Assembly: GCA_023014485.1 (NCBI GenBank)
Contig: JAJOZX010000939.1
Coordinates: 963,501-1,027,500, forward strand
DNA: 64,000 bases
From: Bathynomus jamesi
Lineage: Eukaryota; Arthropoda; Malacostraca; Isopoda; Cirolanidae
Direction of reading: 5' to 3'
Positions 32,481-43,580 of the stretch are shown one piece after another (positions within the stretch are counted from its first letter, which is position 1; every line of letters starts with the position of its first letter). The notes beneath the pieces are model-generated. The model was given only the letters and a program-made list of their open reading frames with translations. It did no database searches and had not been told where the DNA came from. The position numbers were made by a program, and so were the translations under genes.

Positions 32481-34378
32481 GGCAAATTTTAATCACCGAA
32501 CCAGAGTCAGATTCACAATTTTTCATATGCCCTACAGAGCATATAACAGTAGCACCTTATGAGAAGATTTGTTTCCTAGCAAGAGTAGTAAACGGTCAAG
32601 GAAAACTATTAGAGTCAGATCGTACTCTTATTACCGAGAAAAGTAATTTCAAGAGAGATGTTCTTATTGCCCAAGTTCTTAGTCATAGTCAGAATTCAGC
32701 TATCCCTGTTGTTTGTTTAAACAAAAGAAAAAGCCCTATTGAATTAACTTCAAATCAGAGAATAGGAACTGTTTCCACAGTAGAAATAAATTTCCCCACC
32801 AGTACTATAAATCATGTTTCCAGTTCCTTAGAGTTAAACCCTTCAGCATTGAAAGAAGAATATAAGAAGTGTCTGGAGCACTCCCGTCAGGAGTCACCAG
32901 CCTTACAGGATCCCAAACTACTGGAATCACTTCTCAATTTCCTGATAGAAATAGAGATGTGATTGCCCTAAAAGGAGATTCTCTGGGCCGAACTAATTTG
33001 GTCCCTTTCGGAATGAAGCTGGAATCCAATTTCAAACCCATCTCGGGCATTGACTGCTTTCTCCACTAACCGAGGCCATTACGAATTCCAGGTTTTACCT
33101 TTCGGAGCCCGAAATGGGCCTGCTAATTTCTCTAGGTTGATGAATATAGTCCTTTCCGACCTATTAGGTGTCGAAGATCTCGTCTATCTTGACGATATTA
33201 TCGTTTATAGTTCAGATATAAAAACACACTTTAAACGTCTTCAGAATGTGCTATCACGCTTGAGAAAAGCACACCTTAAACTGAAACTTGTAAAGTGCAG
33301 CTTTTTACAGGAATCCCTGGTATACTTAGGATTTCTACTATCATCCACTGGAATTAAACCTGATCCAGCCAAACTTGAAGCACTGGAAAGGTGCCCTGTA
33401 CCTAAAACCATCGACGACGTTCGTGCATTTATTGGATTTGTCGGATTCTATCGAAATTTTATCCCCTAATTTTCAAACATTGCTAAATCCATTACCACTT
33501 TGTTCCAGAAAAACGCTAAATTTAACTGGGAATCTGATCACCAACATGCCTTTGAAACTTTAATCGGTAAACTAACCTGTCATCCCATCATCCAATATCC
33601 CGATTACACCAAACCCTTTGTCATAGCCACAGATGCTTCCTCCTATGGACTAGGAGCCGTCCTATTACAGGACGTAGATGGTGTGGAATTACCCATTACT
33701 TATGCCAGTCAGCTTCTCTCTACACCTCAACGGAATTATTCCACTACGGACCGAGAGGCCCTCGCGGTATATTGGGCTTTGAAAAAATTCCGAAATATCG
33801 TCTATGGCTACGATGTAACCATCAAAACTGACCATAAGCCACTCACGTATCTCTTCAAGGACAAGCTACTTGAAGGACAGTTGAGTAGATGGGCTCTGTT
33901 GATTCAGGACTTTGCGGCAAAAATCGTATACAAACCAGGAAAACTTCAAGTTATTCCAGACGGACTGTCGAGACTCAAGCCCGACACCCGAGTGAATACG
34001 ATAGAAACCATTCCTGTGTTCGACTACGAATGTCTGCAATACTCCCAACAACAGGACCAACACACCCAGAACCTTCGGGCTCGCCTGGAGCAAAAGGAAC
34101 CATCGAAGGTAAAAGAACAGTACAACATAAGGGATGGGCTCGTACATTTCAGGAACGAAGATGGAAACGACCTCGTGGAAATATCAAAGGATCTCGTAGA
34201 TATAGCCATCGGACTTTGTCACGACTCACCTTTGTATGACCACATGGGGCCGGATCGCACCATCAAGAGTTTTTTGGAGCGATACCATTTTTCCGAAATG
34301 AACAAAAAAGTACTTGAAAACATCGCTGAATGCCCGTCTTGTTTAAAACATAAAGCAACATACCGTCCACAGCTCTAA
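32480..34378 (+). pseudogene. Gypsy pol: RT (first half deleted), RNase H, start of integrase
   Basis: A beta-rich pre-RT segment is open from about 32485 to 32960 (FFICPTEHITVAPYEK, LARVVNGQGKLLESD). RT then begins abruptly at TAFSTNRGHYEFQVLPFGAR (33053): the fingers and the first catalytic Asp motif are deleted. The rest is good: GVEDLVYLDDIIVYS (catalytic DD near 33195), GFVGFYRNFIP and a single TAA at 33467. RNase H follows (FVIATDASSYGLGAVLLQ, TTDREALAVYWALKKF, KTDHKPLTYLF). Last is the integrase HHCC zinc region (CHDSPLYDHMGPDRTIK, CPSCLKHK). The next base block is the inserted transposon. The RT deletion makes the element incapable of self-copying. Confidence 0.85.
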
Positions 34379-34432
34379 TGCATAAATACCCAGTATGCTA
34401 ACGGCCCTGGCAAAGAACTGGAATGGACAATT

Positions 34433-36795
34433 TAGGCCGGGTCAAAAAATAAAATTTTTGAATTTCCACATGCCTGTGTCCAAGAAATTTGTAGATGCAC
34501 TATAAATGCTCAACATTGATTAAAAAAACTAAATTGATCAAGTTTTAGATGATCCGCAAGTCCTCTGAAGATTGCAAGTAAAACGTAAAATATTACAAAA
34601 AACTTTAAAACTTTTAAAACTTTATTTAAATACATAAACTTTATTAATTATTTGGCAATTATGATTTTTTATTAAGATTTTCTTGTATTTTTTGTATTGT
34701 TGCTATTAAGTTTTTTCTTGACTGTGTTTCGTCCAGAATACTGTATATATAATTTATATATACAATTTTTCTTTTCAGAATTGATTATTTGAATAGTTAA
34801 ATACGCGTTGTTACACTAAAAGAGTGACTTTCCCAAATTATCCGAAATCGCTGAGGCCGTAAAAGTGAAAGCAACTGTTGAAAACATCATGAGTCCAGAT
34901 GTTTCCCCTTTTTGGGAAAGCTGAGCTATGTGAAGACGTTTTAAAAGAATATTTACAAACAAGATATCTCTTACTTATAGCTAGTAAGGGGAAAAAAGAG
35001 CCAAATGCTAATGATGTGGCAAGAATAGTTGCATCAAAGGTAAAAGAGATCTGGAAAAGTGCATCAATTCCAACAATATCAGAACAGCAAATATTAGCCA
35101 GAATAAAGGATTGTCATGAAAAATCTAAAAATATGATGAAGACTGGTAGAAAAAGGAAAGATTTTGAATCTAAACTGATCGCGTTCAAATCCAAAAATCA
35201 AAGGCTTTTTGATATTGCTGCCTGCAAATGCTATGATCTGTTTTCTTGCACTTGTGAAAAAGAGCTAAAAGTTCCTGCCATGGAACGTTCTTTCCTAATT
35301 GACCAAAGAGGTGTACCGAAAAATGGCAATAGGCAGTATTGATTTACAGACAACGAAGAAACTGCAAATAAGATCTGAGCGTAAAGAACAAGAAAGAGCA
35401 CGATTTTCTAAAAAATTGAAGATGGAGATATCAATAACCCATCCACTTCCAGGAAAGAGCCAATGGACTGAGATAACTTTCATACAATTCCTGATTCTGA
35501 CACATCAACAGATACAGATAGAGAGTGTGATGATGATGATCACATTGAGGAAGGTATAAAGAAATCAGGTGAAGCACATAAGCTCACTCGCAAATTGCCT
35601 TCATTAGCAAAAACTTGTGACCGATTCGGGATATCAGACAGAGCTGGTGCAGCCGTTGCCTCTGCTGTTCTGGAAGATTTTGGTCTCATTACCTCTGAAG
35701 ATTATCACAATGTTGTGGATAAGAATAAGGTGAGACGGCAGAGAAAGAAGATCAGAGAGGAGTTGAGTAAATCAAGTGAAGAAAGTATAGAAACATTGTA
35801 TTTTGATGGAAGAAAGGACTTAACTAAAGCAAATATCTGTAAGGATGTGAGGTACTACAGTACAACAATTACTGAGGAACACATCACGCTTATAGCTGAA
35901 CCAGAATCAAAATATCTTGGGCACTGCACTCCTGTGACTGGAAATTCAACTAACGTGGTTTAATATAAAGCGAAATCCTTACTATTACCAGGGACCAAGG
36001 CACCTCTGGTTTATGATATCTAGTTCAAGATACCTATCTGATGAGCTTAAGGCAGTCACTGATCCTGTTATTGAAAGAGGGGCATATTTTGCTCACCCAG
36101 AAACTTTATTGGTCTCGATGTTATTTGATGAAAGGCAAGTGATAAGAGAGTTAGCTTTCCGGCGCATTCTCTTAGCCAGGGAAAGTGTGTCTTCGGGCAT
36201 TAGAGAATTTAGACGGCCTAAAATTAATTTATTGGCAACAGACTACACAGATTTAATTCGATTTGGAGACTACCCAAGATATGAACCACCTCTGACAAAA
36301 AGCTTGACAAACACCCAGTTAGAGCTTATCGTAAGGGGTGACGAAATTAACCCTCTATTGAAAAAGTACCCATGTCATTCACAAGCTATGGAAAGACATG
36401 TCAAACTTGTAACAGAAGCATCAGCCTTTGTCTGTGACCAGGAAAATAGAGATGGTTTTATAAAGGCAAGAATTGCTTCAAGATCAAACATGCCTACATT
36501 TGAGTCAAAATGCGAATACAAATGTCGATAAACTACATGCAAAAACTCCTCGTGGTGAATTCTGGGTGATTTGCCTTGTAAACTAGCATGGCAAGTCAGC
36601 AAAGAGCAGTAGTTTACTATAAGGAGTATCGGAAAAAATCACCAAACCTTTAAGTGACTGGTGGAACCTCAAAATATTTATATAAAAGCTTGAAACTTTG
36701 TCATGGTACTTCCTATGTAGGTACACAAACTTTCGTAATATAGGGTAAATTAAACTTCCCAGAATAATTTTTTCAAGCAAAAACGACCCGGCCTA
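34433..36795 (+). mobile_element. TAGG-end DNA transposon (copy 4) inside Gypsy integrase
   Basis: The ends are TAGGCCGGGTC and its inverse GACCCGGCCTA. The left flank ATGGACAATT and right flank ATGGACAT look like a slightly altered 8-bp duplication. Removing it rejoins the integrase text just before MDILGPFPK. The coded protein is a sister of the other TAGG-end elements. Confidence 0.8.
34899..36531 (+). pseudogene. Transposase-like protein of TAGG-end transposon copy 4, core deleted
   Basis: The N-terminal frame (34899-35339) has KEIWKSASIPTISEQQIL and RLFDIAACKCYDLFSC. These match VLAVWKKAGIPAKQ and ENLFDIAHENAMQ of the element at 54294. A second piece (35595-35963) has CDRFGISDRAGAAVASAVL and KNKVRRQRKKIREEL, and a third (36013-36531) has SSRYLSDELKAV, ELAFRRILLARE and YPCHSQAMERHVKLVTEAS. 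The central part that should hold the Asp signature and the R-W motif is missing between about 35960 and 36010. Frame breaks separate the pieces. From family knowledge, the third block recurs in many animal repeat proteins without a clear name. Confidence 0.7.
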
Positions 36796-38160
36796 ATGGA
36801 CATACTGGGACCATTCCCCAAAACATCAAAGGGAAACCAGTACATCATTGTGTTTACGGACCACTTCTCGCGTTACAGCGAAGTAGTTGCCATTCCAAAT
36901 CAGACCTCGGAAACAGTGGCAAGAGCCCTAGTGGAACGCGTCATCCAAAACCATACTACTCCTTCCGTCTTAATTTCGGATAACGCCCTTAGTTTCACTT
37001 CCAATCTGTTCGAGTCACTCTGTAACATGTGTAGAATTAAAAACACACACATTGTGGCATACCATCCGCAGGCAAACGGCTTAGTGGAAAGGCACAATCG
37101 GAAGATCTTAGAAGCCCTTCGCCACGTTGTCGATGCCTCCTCCCGTACATAGGATGATTCCCTCCAGATGGTGCAACCAACTATCAACAACGGCTATAAC
37201 GTGTCTATCGGGTACACCCCTCATTTCATCCTATATCACTACGACAAGCGGCTACCTTTTGATTTACTCGACCAAATCGACCCGGCAGTTCTAACATCTT
37301 CCGAGATGGCAGAAGCAAATCAGCAACTAGCTGAACGATCTTTCAAAATTTTTGACATAATCTGCTATGCCCTAGACCAACGAAACCAACAGATGGAGCA
37401 AGAGCAACATAGGCGTCATCCCCGTCAACGGGGTATAATCGTCGGTATGCGATGTTACCTAAAGAACGTGAAACCGTCAAGTGCTCATCGCAAATTATAC
37501 CCAAAATGGGATGGCCCATATAGGATTATGAAAAACCTCGGAAAGAACCGTTACGAAATTCTCGACCTCCAGGATCATTCCAAACTAAAGATCATTCACG
37601 CTGATAATTTGAAGATAGCTGCCGAACAACACCTTCCCAAAAAACATCTGCCAGGCGTTCGAGCCGCCTATCCTTCGAAAGATCAAGGTATTAAAAAATC
37701 CAGCAGGGATCCAAAAACTGAAGTGGTCACCGCGGGAACCACTACCCGTGACGAAGATTGGTACCTCGTAATAACACCAGTACTCGAGCCAATCTCTGAA
37801 CAAGAAGAAGTCCCAGAACCGAGAGTCCCATCGGAACCAGACCCTGGAAAAATCACTTCTAGAGGATCACTCAGTGGAACTCCTCCAACTCCACCATCTC
37901 CTCGTCACCACCCTCATCGATTGATGATCGACGCACTGACCCAGTCGGACCCTACATACCGGCCGCAAATGCATCAACCACGTGAACTAGAACCTTTACA
38001 TAAAAAACGAACCCGCTCAGAATCCGAACTTAACGGTCGACCTCCACTACCACCTGAGCGAGGCCGACCACTCCGCACACAAACACAAACATCTACACGA
38101 CCACAAACATCTACACAACCACCAACAGCTCCGTATAATTTAAGACGTAGATATGAATAA
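36796..38160 (+). pseudogene. Gypsy integrase catalytic core and C-terminal domain, one stop
   Basis: The catalytic triad is visible: D in MDILGPFPK, D in LISDNALSF and E in GLVERHNRK. A TAG at 37150-37152 (after DASSRT) interrupts an otherwise open frame of 454 codons. A GPY/F module follows (LYPKWDGPYRIMKNLGKNRY, near 37500), then a long basic, proline-rich tail with a TSTRPQTSTQPPTAP-type repeat near the end. Integrase inserts the element cDNA; the GPY/F module is typical of Ty3/Gypsy. The insert at 34433 separates this part from its zinc-binding N-terminus. Confidence 0.88.
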
Positions 38161-38579
38161 AATTGTTCCCCTTATAATATTGAAATTACAATTAACAATT
38201 CGTACCCCTTTCTGTCTGAAACTAAATTTAAACCTACTATAAAAATCTTGAATTCTGCCCCGAAACCGGTGACCATCCTACCCGGACTTCATGCCCCTAA
38301 ATGGAATGATCAGTTGAGTCGTTTTTAAATTTTTTTCAGATGATAACCAGAATAACCTTTTATAAATACTGTAAACAGTAACAATTATTTACCAACATCT
38401 GCCGTCGGTATTATCATTGTGTGTGTTATTATCCTCAGTATATTTGTAGTGAAAAGATTATTCTCGCAACTTATGTTGTGTATATAAATCTGTATTATTA
38501 AAACCATTAGTTATCACTTAGTTAGAATTAGTTAGGGTGTTATATTATTGTATTAGTATCAGTCTAGAGAGGAGAGCCC
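38161..38579 (+). other. Gypsy 3' untranslated part with polypurine tract
   Basis: Non-coding. It ends in a purine-rich tract (GAGAGGAGAG, about 38566-38577) directly before the 3' LTR, the expected primer for plus-strand synthesis. No env-like frame is present. Confidence 0.65.
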
Positions 38580-39761
38580 TGTAAAAATGAACAATGAATA
38601 ACTCCTACATCCATATAAGCCTTATATTCTTATTCATACGAGTATATTCATTTTAACATATCAAGTCCAAAATCGTATGACACGAGTTTGGATAACATTT
38701 TGATTTTGCTTTCTATTTTATAATTGGTGAATTATTTCCTTGTAAACTACTTAATCATTTTCGTATAAAACCCAAAATCGTATAACGCTGACACAAGTTT
38801 GAATATATTTTTGGTTTGCTTTCTATTTTATAATTGGTTAACTATTTCTGTTTAAACAACTTAATCATTTTCGTAGACTTAGCTTAATAATGTAATCTTG
38901 TTCATTTTTTGTATACATTCTCTCTTCGTTGTAAAAGATGAAGTTATGTCCTGCTTAACGTTTAATTTTTAATCTTAAGCCTTTAATTTTCGCCAGGTGT
39001 CTGCTTGTTTGTAATTCGTGATGGGAAGGCATATTTCAATTCCATTTTTAGTTAACTCGGCAGATCATGATAACATCAGATCTGTCAATATACGGTTTAA
39101 ATAAAATATGGCTTCCTCTTGCTTAGCAGTTTACACATTGCTTCAGCAAAAGTATTTGTTTTGTCTTTAAATGTTTTGTAAAGTAAATCAGCCTATTGAG
39201 AATAATAATAATAAAAAGAAACCCAAAACAAAAAAAATAACAAAAACAGATCAGCATTAAATAATAATGACGTCAGTAGGAAGTTTAGTATAAAAGTCCA
39301 TAAAATTTCTCCAATGTTCATTCTGACCAAACTGATCTAACTTAGAGGCTGAGCATTACGTGTAACATTTTAGCAGTAAACTACCGTAAGAAAAGGTCTT
39401 TATCTTCTCCTACGAGCCTTGCTCTCTTCAGAGAACTTAGTCTTAAATAGAGAAAAGTACTTTCCCGATACGTTATAAGAAGAATCGGGGAACCTTCAGA
39501 GAACTTAGCCTTAAATATAAAAAAATAATTTTCCGATACGTTATAAGAAGAATCGAGGGACTTAGAGAGAATTTAGTCTTAAATAGAGAAAAATAATTTC
39601 CCGATACGTTATCAGAAGAAATCGGAGAGTAGTATAGAAGAAAACTACTGCGATTCCCTGTACGATATCAGCTACTCCAGAGTAACAAATCCGTTGTTGC
39701 CACCTAACCAGAACCTCCGTCAACTTCGAACCGACCAAGGCTATAGACGGAGGGGTTAACA
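38580..39761 (+). repeat. Gypsy 3' LTR, 1182 bp
   Basis: Same ends as the 5' LTR. Only two copies of the roughly 110-bp unit are present, but three tandem copies of the roughly 68-bp unit (about 39428-39625). The two LTRs also differ by scattered substitutions and an extra short A-rich insert near 39205. Confidence 0.9.
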
Positions 39762-39842
39762 TATATAGATTTTTTTCATTTACCATTACTTATTCGGACT
39801 ATAATAGATTTAATTTTCCCAGAAGAGTTCGTTGTTCCATGC

Positions 39843-39855
39843 ACGGTCTGTGTGT

Positions 39856-39902
<47 letters not shown>

Positions 39903-40095
39903 TATGATGTGTACACACAAAGAAAAAGAAAAATGATTCCAAGGACTTTCGTGCATTCAGAAGTACACCTCGTCAGGGAATCATTCCCTGACGAGGTGAA
40001 CTTCTGAATACTCGAAAGGCCTTGAATTACTTTTCTTTTTCTTTGTGGATTTACATAATTCATTCATTTCACGTGTTTAATTGTGAAATTCATCC
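39843..40095. mobile_element. Inverted pair of PLE family 2 ends next to (TA)n
   Basis: After a TA array (39857-39905), two end fragments lie head to head around the palindrome CAGGGAATCATTCCCTG (39975-39991). Both arms carry the words CACAAAGAAAAAGAAAA/AATG and a hammerhead-like fold. The right arm continues to ATTCATTTCACGTGTTTAATTG, which is also at 45550. No RT remains. Confidence 0.65.
39932..39985 (-). ncRNA. Hammerhead-ribozyme-like fold, PLE family 2 (best example)
   Basis: On the minus strand, the core CTGACGA and GAAA are joined by a 5-bp stem II (GTGTA with TGCAC, one G-T pair). Stem III is two pairs (AG/CT) with a 2-nt loop. Stem I is nine perfect pairs (AATGATTCC with GGAATCATT). 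One unpaired G separates the core A from stem II. This is the strongest hammerhead-like fold in the window. Confidence 0.7.
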
Positions 40096-40990
40096 CAGAA
40101 GACAACAATATGAAGTTCAACGAAGAAAAATTCCAACTTCTAAGATATGGTAATAACAAGGAGCTACAGAAAAAAGGGTCCAAAACTCTGCAAGCTAAAC
40201 AGATAACACCAAATCCGCAAGTCAGGGATCTTGGAGTAATAATGTCGTCGGATGCAGAATTCAGAGAGCACTATAAAATCAAAATTACAACGGCTAGAAA
40301 AATAATGGGAATCATCTGGAGGAGCTTCCGCAGCAGAAAAGCAAACATTATGCTCAAATTATGGAAGAGTCTAGTCCTACGAATAATTGAGTATTGCTCA
40401 GTATTCACAAGCCCACACAGAAAACGAGACATTGCGAATATTGAAGCTATACAAAGGACTTTTACGTCTAAGATAGAGGAAACGGAAGGTGAATACTACT
40501 GGTCTCGACTACAATCCCTGGAACTCTACTCTTTCGAAAGAAGGCGCGAGCGCTACACAATAATATACATATGGAAAATACTTGAGGGCTCTGTCCCTAA
40601 CCTTAGAAATGAAATAGAAACAAACTGGAATGAGAGAAGAGGCAGATTTTTGTACGGTCCCAGCTGCGGTGGGACAAGGGGCCATGAAAACGAGGATTGA
40701 AAATACTCTCAGAATATGAGGCCCAAAGCTTTTCAATGTCCTACCAAAAGAAGTGAGGAATCTCCAGCACACCGACCTGAAAAACTTCAAGAACCAGCTG
40801 GACAGATTCCTGTGCAAAGTCCCTGACCAGCCATGCGTGGCTGGCTACGAGGGCAGGAGGAGATCAGAGAGCAATTCCCTCCTTCACCAAATCCCGCAAA
40901 TGAGGCGGGATGATGCAGAGGGGTCGACCGCATGTCGATCCTGAACCGTCTTTTAAACTCACCAAAAAAAAGGAAAAATATAAAATAAAA
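40096..40990 (+). mobile_element. LINE family A, 5'-truncated copy
   Basis: Contains the last third of RT plus the 3' end of family A. It ends in an A-rich tail (ACCAAAAAAAAGGAAAA) and a short TA run where a mariner begins. Confidence 0.8.
40111..40944 (+). pseudogene. LINE A ORF2, C-terminal part, one frameshift
   Basis: From NMKFNEEKFQLLRYGNN, the frame is open for about 195 residues. It passes through QVRDLGVIMSSDAEF, ARKIMGIIWRSFRSRKA and RRRERYTIIYIWKILEG, the thumb and connector of a CR1-like RT. It then shifts near 40690 into the frame LPKEVRNLQHTDLKNFKNQL, and ends VPDQPCVAGYEGRRRSESNS. It lacks endonuclease and RT active site. It is better preserved than the matching part of the copy at 16467-17235. 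Confidence 0.82.
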
Positions 40991-41000
40991 AGTATATATA

Positions 41001-41567
41001 CAGGGTTATTTAAAATGATTCATCCGATTTCAACTGAGAATACTTCCGCGTACCTATCAACCGTACATCAACTGGGCATACACCACATGAAAGAGGAAAT
41101 CTCTGAGTTTTACAAGATCACCGCGAAAGGGCTCCAAAGTCACGCCGTGGCCTAGCCTAGCAACAAACAATCAGTGTGAAAATGGCGTCCGCACAGCAGA
41201 AGGCGTTTTGTGTGTTGCAGTTTTCGAGCTGTAAATCGGTAGTCACAGTGCAGCGTGAGTTTCGTCGACGTTACAGAACAGATCCACCGGGTGCTCAGAG
41301 CATCCGCCTTTGGATGAGCTCCGAACTCGCATTGTTACTGCCGTAGAGTCAGTGACAACGGACATGCTGGAGCGAGTATGGGAGGAATTCGACTATCGTG
41401 TCGACGTTGCTCGTGTAACTAGGGGAAGTCACCATAGAGCATTTATGAGGTGAGAGACAAAATTTGGACAGTTTTTCTTTTGGTTGATGTATCACAAATC
41501 ACTCTGTATTTGTAACATTAAAAAATATTCTCATTTGAAATCAGGTGAAACCTTTTAAATAGCCCTG
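41001..41567 (+). mobile_element. Mariner deletion derivative, 567 bp
   Basis: The ends CAGGGTTATTTAAAATG and the inverse CAGGGCTATTTAAAAGG are imperfect over about 45 bp and flanked by TA. The interior joins a transposase N-terminus (MASAQQKAFCVLQFSSCKS, from 41182) to a C-terminal end (SHHRAFMR-like, near 41430). The catalytic middle is gone. Confidence 0.8.
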
Positions 41568-41573
41568 TATATA

Positions 41574-41775
41574 TAGGCTGACCATATTTCTTTGAGACAA
41601 AAACGGGACATTGGGATGGCAAAAAAGGGACGGGGGTTATGTAATATTCTGTATTCATGAAAAAGTAAGTACATAAACATATTGAGCTTACAATTATTCT
41701 TCAGTGACAGGGACGGCCAGGAAATATAAAACAAACGGTACTGTCCCGTTCAAAACGGTACGTATGGTCAGCCTA
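41574..41775. mobile_element. hAT-like MITE, 202 bp, TAGG ends
   Basis: Ends TAGGCTGACCATA and the inverse TATGGTCAGCCTA are perfect over 13 bp. The flanks TGTATATA and TGATATAT could be an altered 8-bp duplication in AT-rich sequence. Non-coding. It could be a non-autonomous partner of a TAGG-end element, but its subterminal sequence matches none of the four coding copies here. Confidence 0.6.

Positions 41776-41778
<3 letters not shown>

Positions 41779-41847
<69 letters not shown>
41779..41847. repeat. (TA)n microsatellite
   Basis: About 70 bp of uninterrupted TA repeats. Confidence 0.95.
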
Positions 41848-41848
<1 letters not shown>

Positions 41849-42072
41849 CACAATAACTTTAAGAAAATTAGTTTAGGGAACTAATTCCACAGAACAATAC
41901 GAGTATATTAAATCAGTTTAAACCTTAAAAGCAAAAACATTTTAAAAATTTGTAGTTGGGAACAATGTTCAGGACCTTGTTTTTAATTTGTCTTTTGTTC
42001 ACTGTTGTGATTTTTCTTCTTTAGCGTCTGTTATATTTCTTATAATTTTCTACCAGATTATTTTATATATGA

Positions 42073-42073
<1 letters not shown>

Positions 42074-42147
<74 letters not shown>

Positions 42148-42150
42148 AGA
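42074..42150. repeat. (GT)n(GA)n compound microsatellite
   Basis: A GT run passes into a GA run of about 54 bp with one interruption. Confidence 0.95.
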
Positions 42151-42925
42151 GTTAATCAGTTAAATTCCTCAAAATAAGTGAGGTCTGGCTTCTCACACTT
42201 ATCGTAAAATATAAGTTCAAAAAGTAAATTTGTCGATATATTGTACTCGCTGTAAATTAAATTTAATATTTATAACATGAATTTAGCTATTTTTTTCGGC
42301 CGAAACAATCGCTTCAATTTAACAGATACACGGATAAAAGATTCTTTTATTTGCCTTACACATATTTACAATACACATTATCCAATACACATTATCGCTC
42401 AATTTTTTTAACTCTCAAGTTTGGATTACCGAAAGATATATTCACACTTATCATTTGATGTCACTTTCATATATGAAAGAACCTCATTTCCGGTGTCAGT
42501 AATGGCAACATTAAAGAGATTACCAGAAGCATCATCATCTCCTAAAACTCAGAACGATCTCTCTCGCTATTTATCCCAATGATGCGTGAAGCATTGCAAC
42601 CTTGGGAGCACTCTTTCATCCTGAAGGACCAACATTTGCGTGTGATTCTTGCGATGAACACTTTAGAAAAGATTAGGTAAACAATTAAATATGTATCATA
42701 CTTACAACTCCGGACCCAAAATATAGAATAGTCTCAAATGCGCTCATGACCTTGATAATACCTTTAAGTTACACACCTTTATGAAGAATGCTGAGTATCT
42801 GTGACGTCATTATGATAAAAAGGACACCTCTGTGTGCTAGTTTTGAAAGTAAAATTAAAATATTGGAAAAACCTTATTAAAATAGTGAAAAGTTATTGCA
42901 TGGGGACATACCAAAATATTAAAAT
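42151..42925. other. No recognisable feature
   Basis: AT-rich sequence without a supported gene, terminal repeats or RNA fold. Confidence 0.5.
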
Positions 42926-43580
42926 ACAGTATCTTGTCACTCAGTGAAGTTGTCAGGTGTTACAAAAAAATAGAATAAATTAATTTTGTTTATTGAGTAC
43001 TGCCAATATATTAAACCTTTGTCAAAGACTTTTTACCTCTGCCTCTTAGTATTTAGTTGGTCCACCCTTAGCCCTGATTATGACCTCCAATCGACGTGGC
43101 ATTAAGTCGACAAGCCTCTTGCATTATTTTGTAGTTATCGACTGCTTGGTTATCATCAAACACCTCTTCAATTCACTAAGTGTTCCTGGTTTACGCTTTT
43201 GGACCTTCTGCTGAGGAATATTCCAAAGATTTTCTATCGGATTAAAAGAGGGAGAATTAGCGGGCCATAGTCGTACTTCAATTTCATGAGCATCAAACCA
43301 CGCAGATGTTGCATGAGCTGCATGAACTCGAGCCAGGTCATGTTGAAAAATAAATGGTTCATCTCCATGCAGCTGTTATGCAAACTCCAGCATGAAGTAA
43401 TCTAAGAGTTCTATATAAACGTGACTATTGACAGTTCTATTCACAAATGCAAGTAATTCCACACCATTTGCGTTCATGAAAATGACTAGTTTTGACATCC
43501 AGTCACTGTTTACTAACATTCCCCTTGCCGAAACTATTGACATTTTTTCAAATGAATATTTCTGAAATACAGGGAGAGTT
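42926..43580 (-). pseudogene. Tc1-like transposase, C-terminal part (DD34E type)
   Basis: The minus-strand reading starts at ARGMLVNSDWMSKLVIF and continues ANGVELLAFVNRTVNSHVY, FIFQHDLARVHAAHATSAWF and WPANSPSFNPIENLWN. It ends PRRLEVIIRAKGGPTKY. The last blocks are diagnostic of Tc1 transposases: the second catalytic Asp in QHDLAR and the Glu of PIENLW are present, although SPDLNP reads SPSFNP. Stops interrupt it. The N-terminal half is missing, and the 5' side abuts a PLE fragment. A possible end repeat (CAGTATCTTG after TA) lies at 42926. Confidence 0.8.

Larger units (their letters stand above)
28476..39761 (+). mobile_element. Ty3/Gypsy LTR retrotransposon, defective, 11.3 kb with insert
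   Basis: Two LTRs in direct orientation start TGTAAAAATG and end TTAACA. In order between them are gag, an aspartic protease, RT with RNase H, and an integrase split by a DNA transposon at 34433-36795. A purine-rich tract (GAGAGGAGAG) precedes the 3' LTR. Two bases after the 5' LTR a TGGCGGCCCTGC stretch is a plausible tRNA primer site. No target duplication is visible, because a GT array lies on the left and TA on the right. Confidence 0.9.

Noticed and set aside
38161..38579. env gene of the Gypsy element
   Set aside because: No open frame of useful length, no signal or membrane segment between integrase and the 3' LTR.
41574..41775. Non-autonomous partner of the TAGG-end transposons
   Set aside because: Only the first four bases match; subterminal sequences differ from all four coding copies. 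Kept as a hAT-like MITE without a partner.
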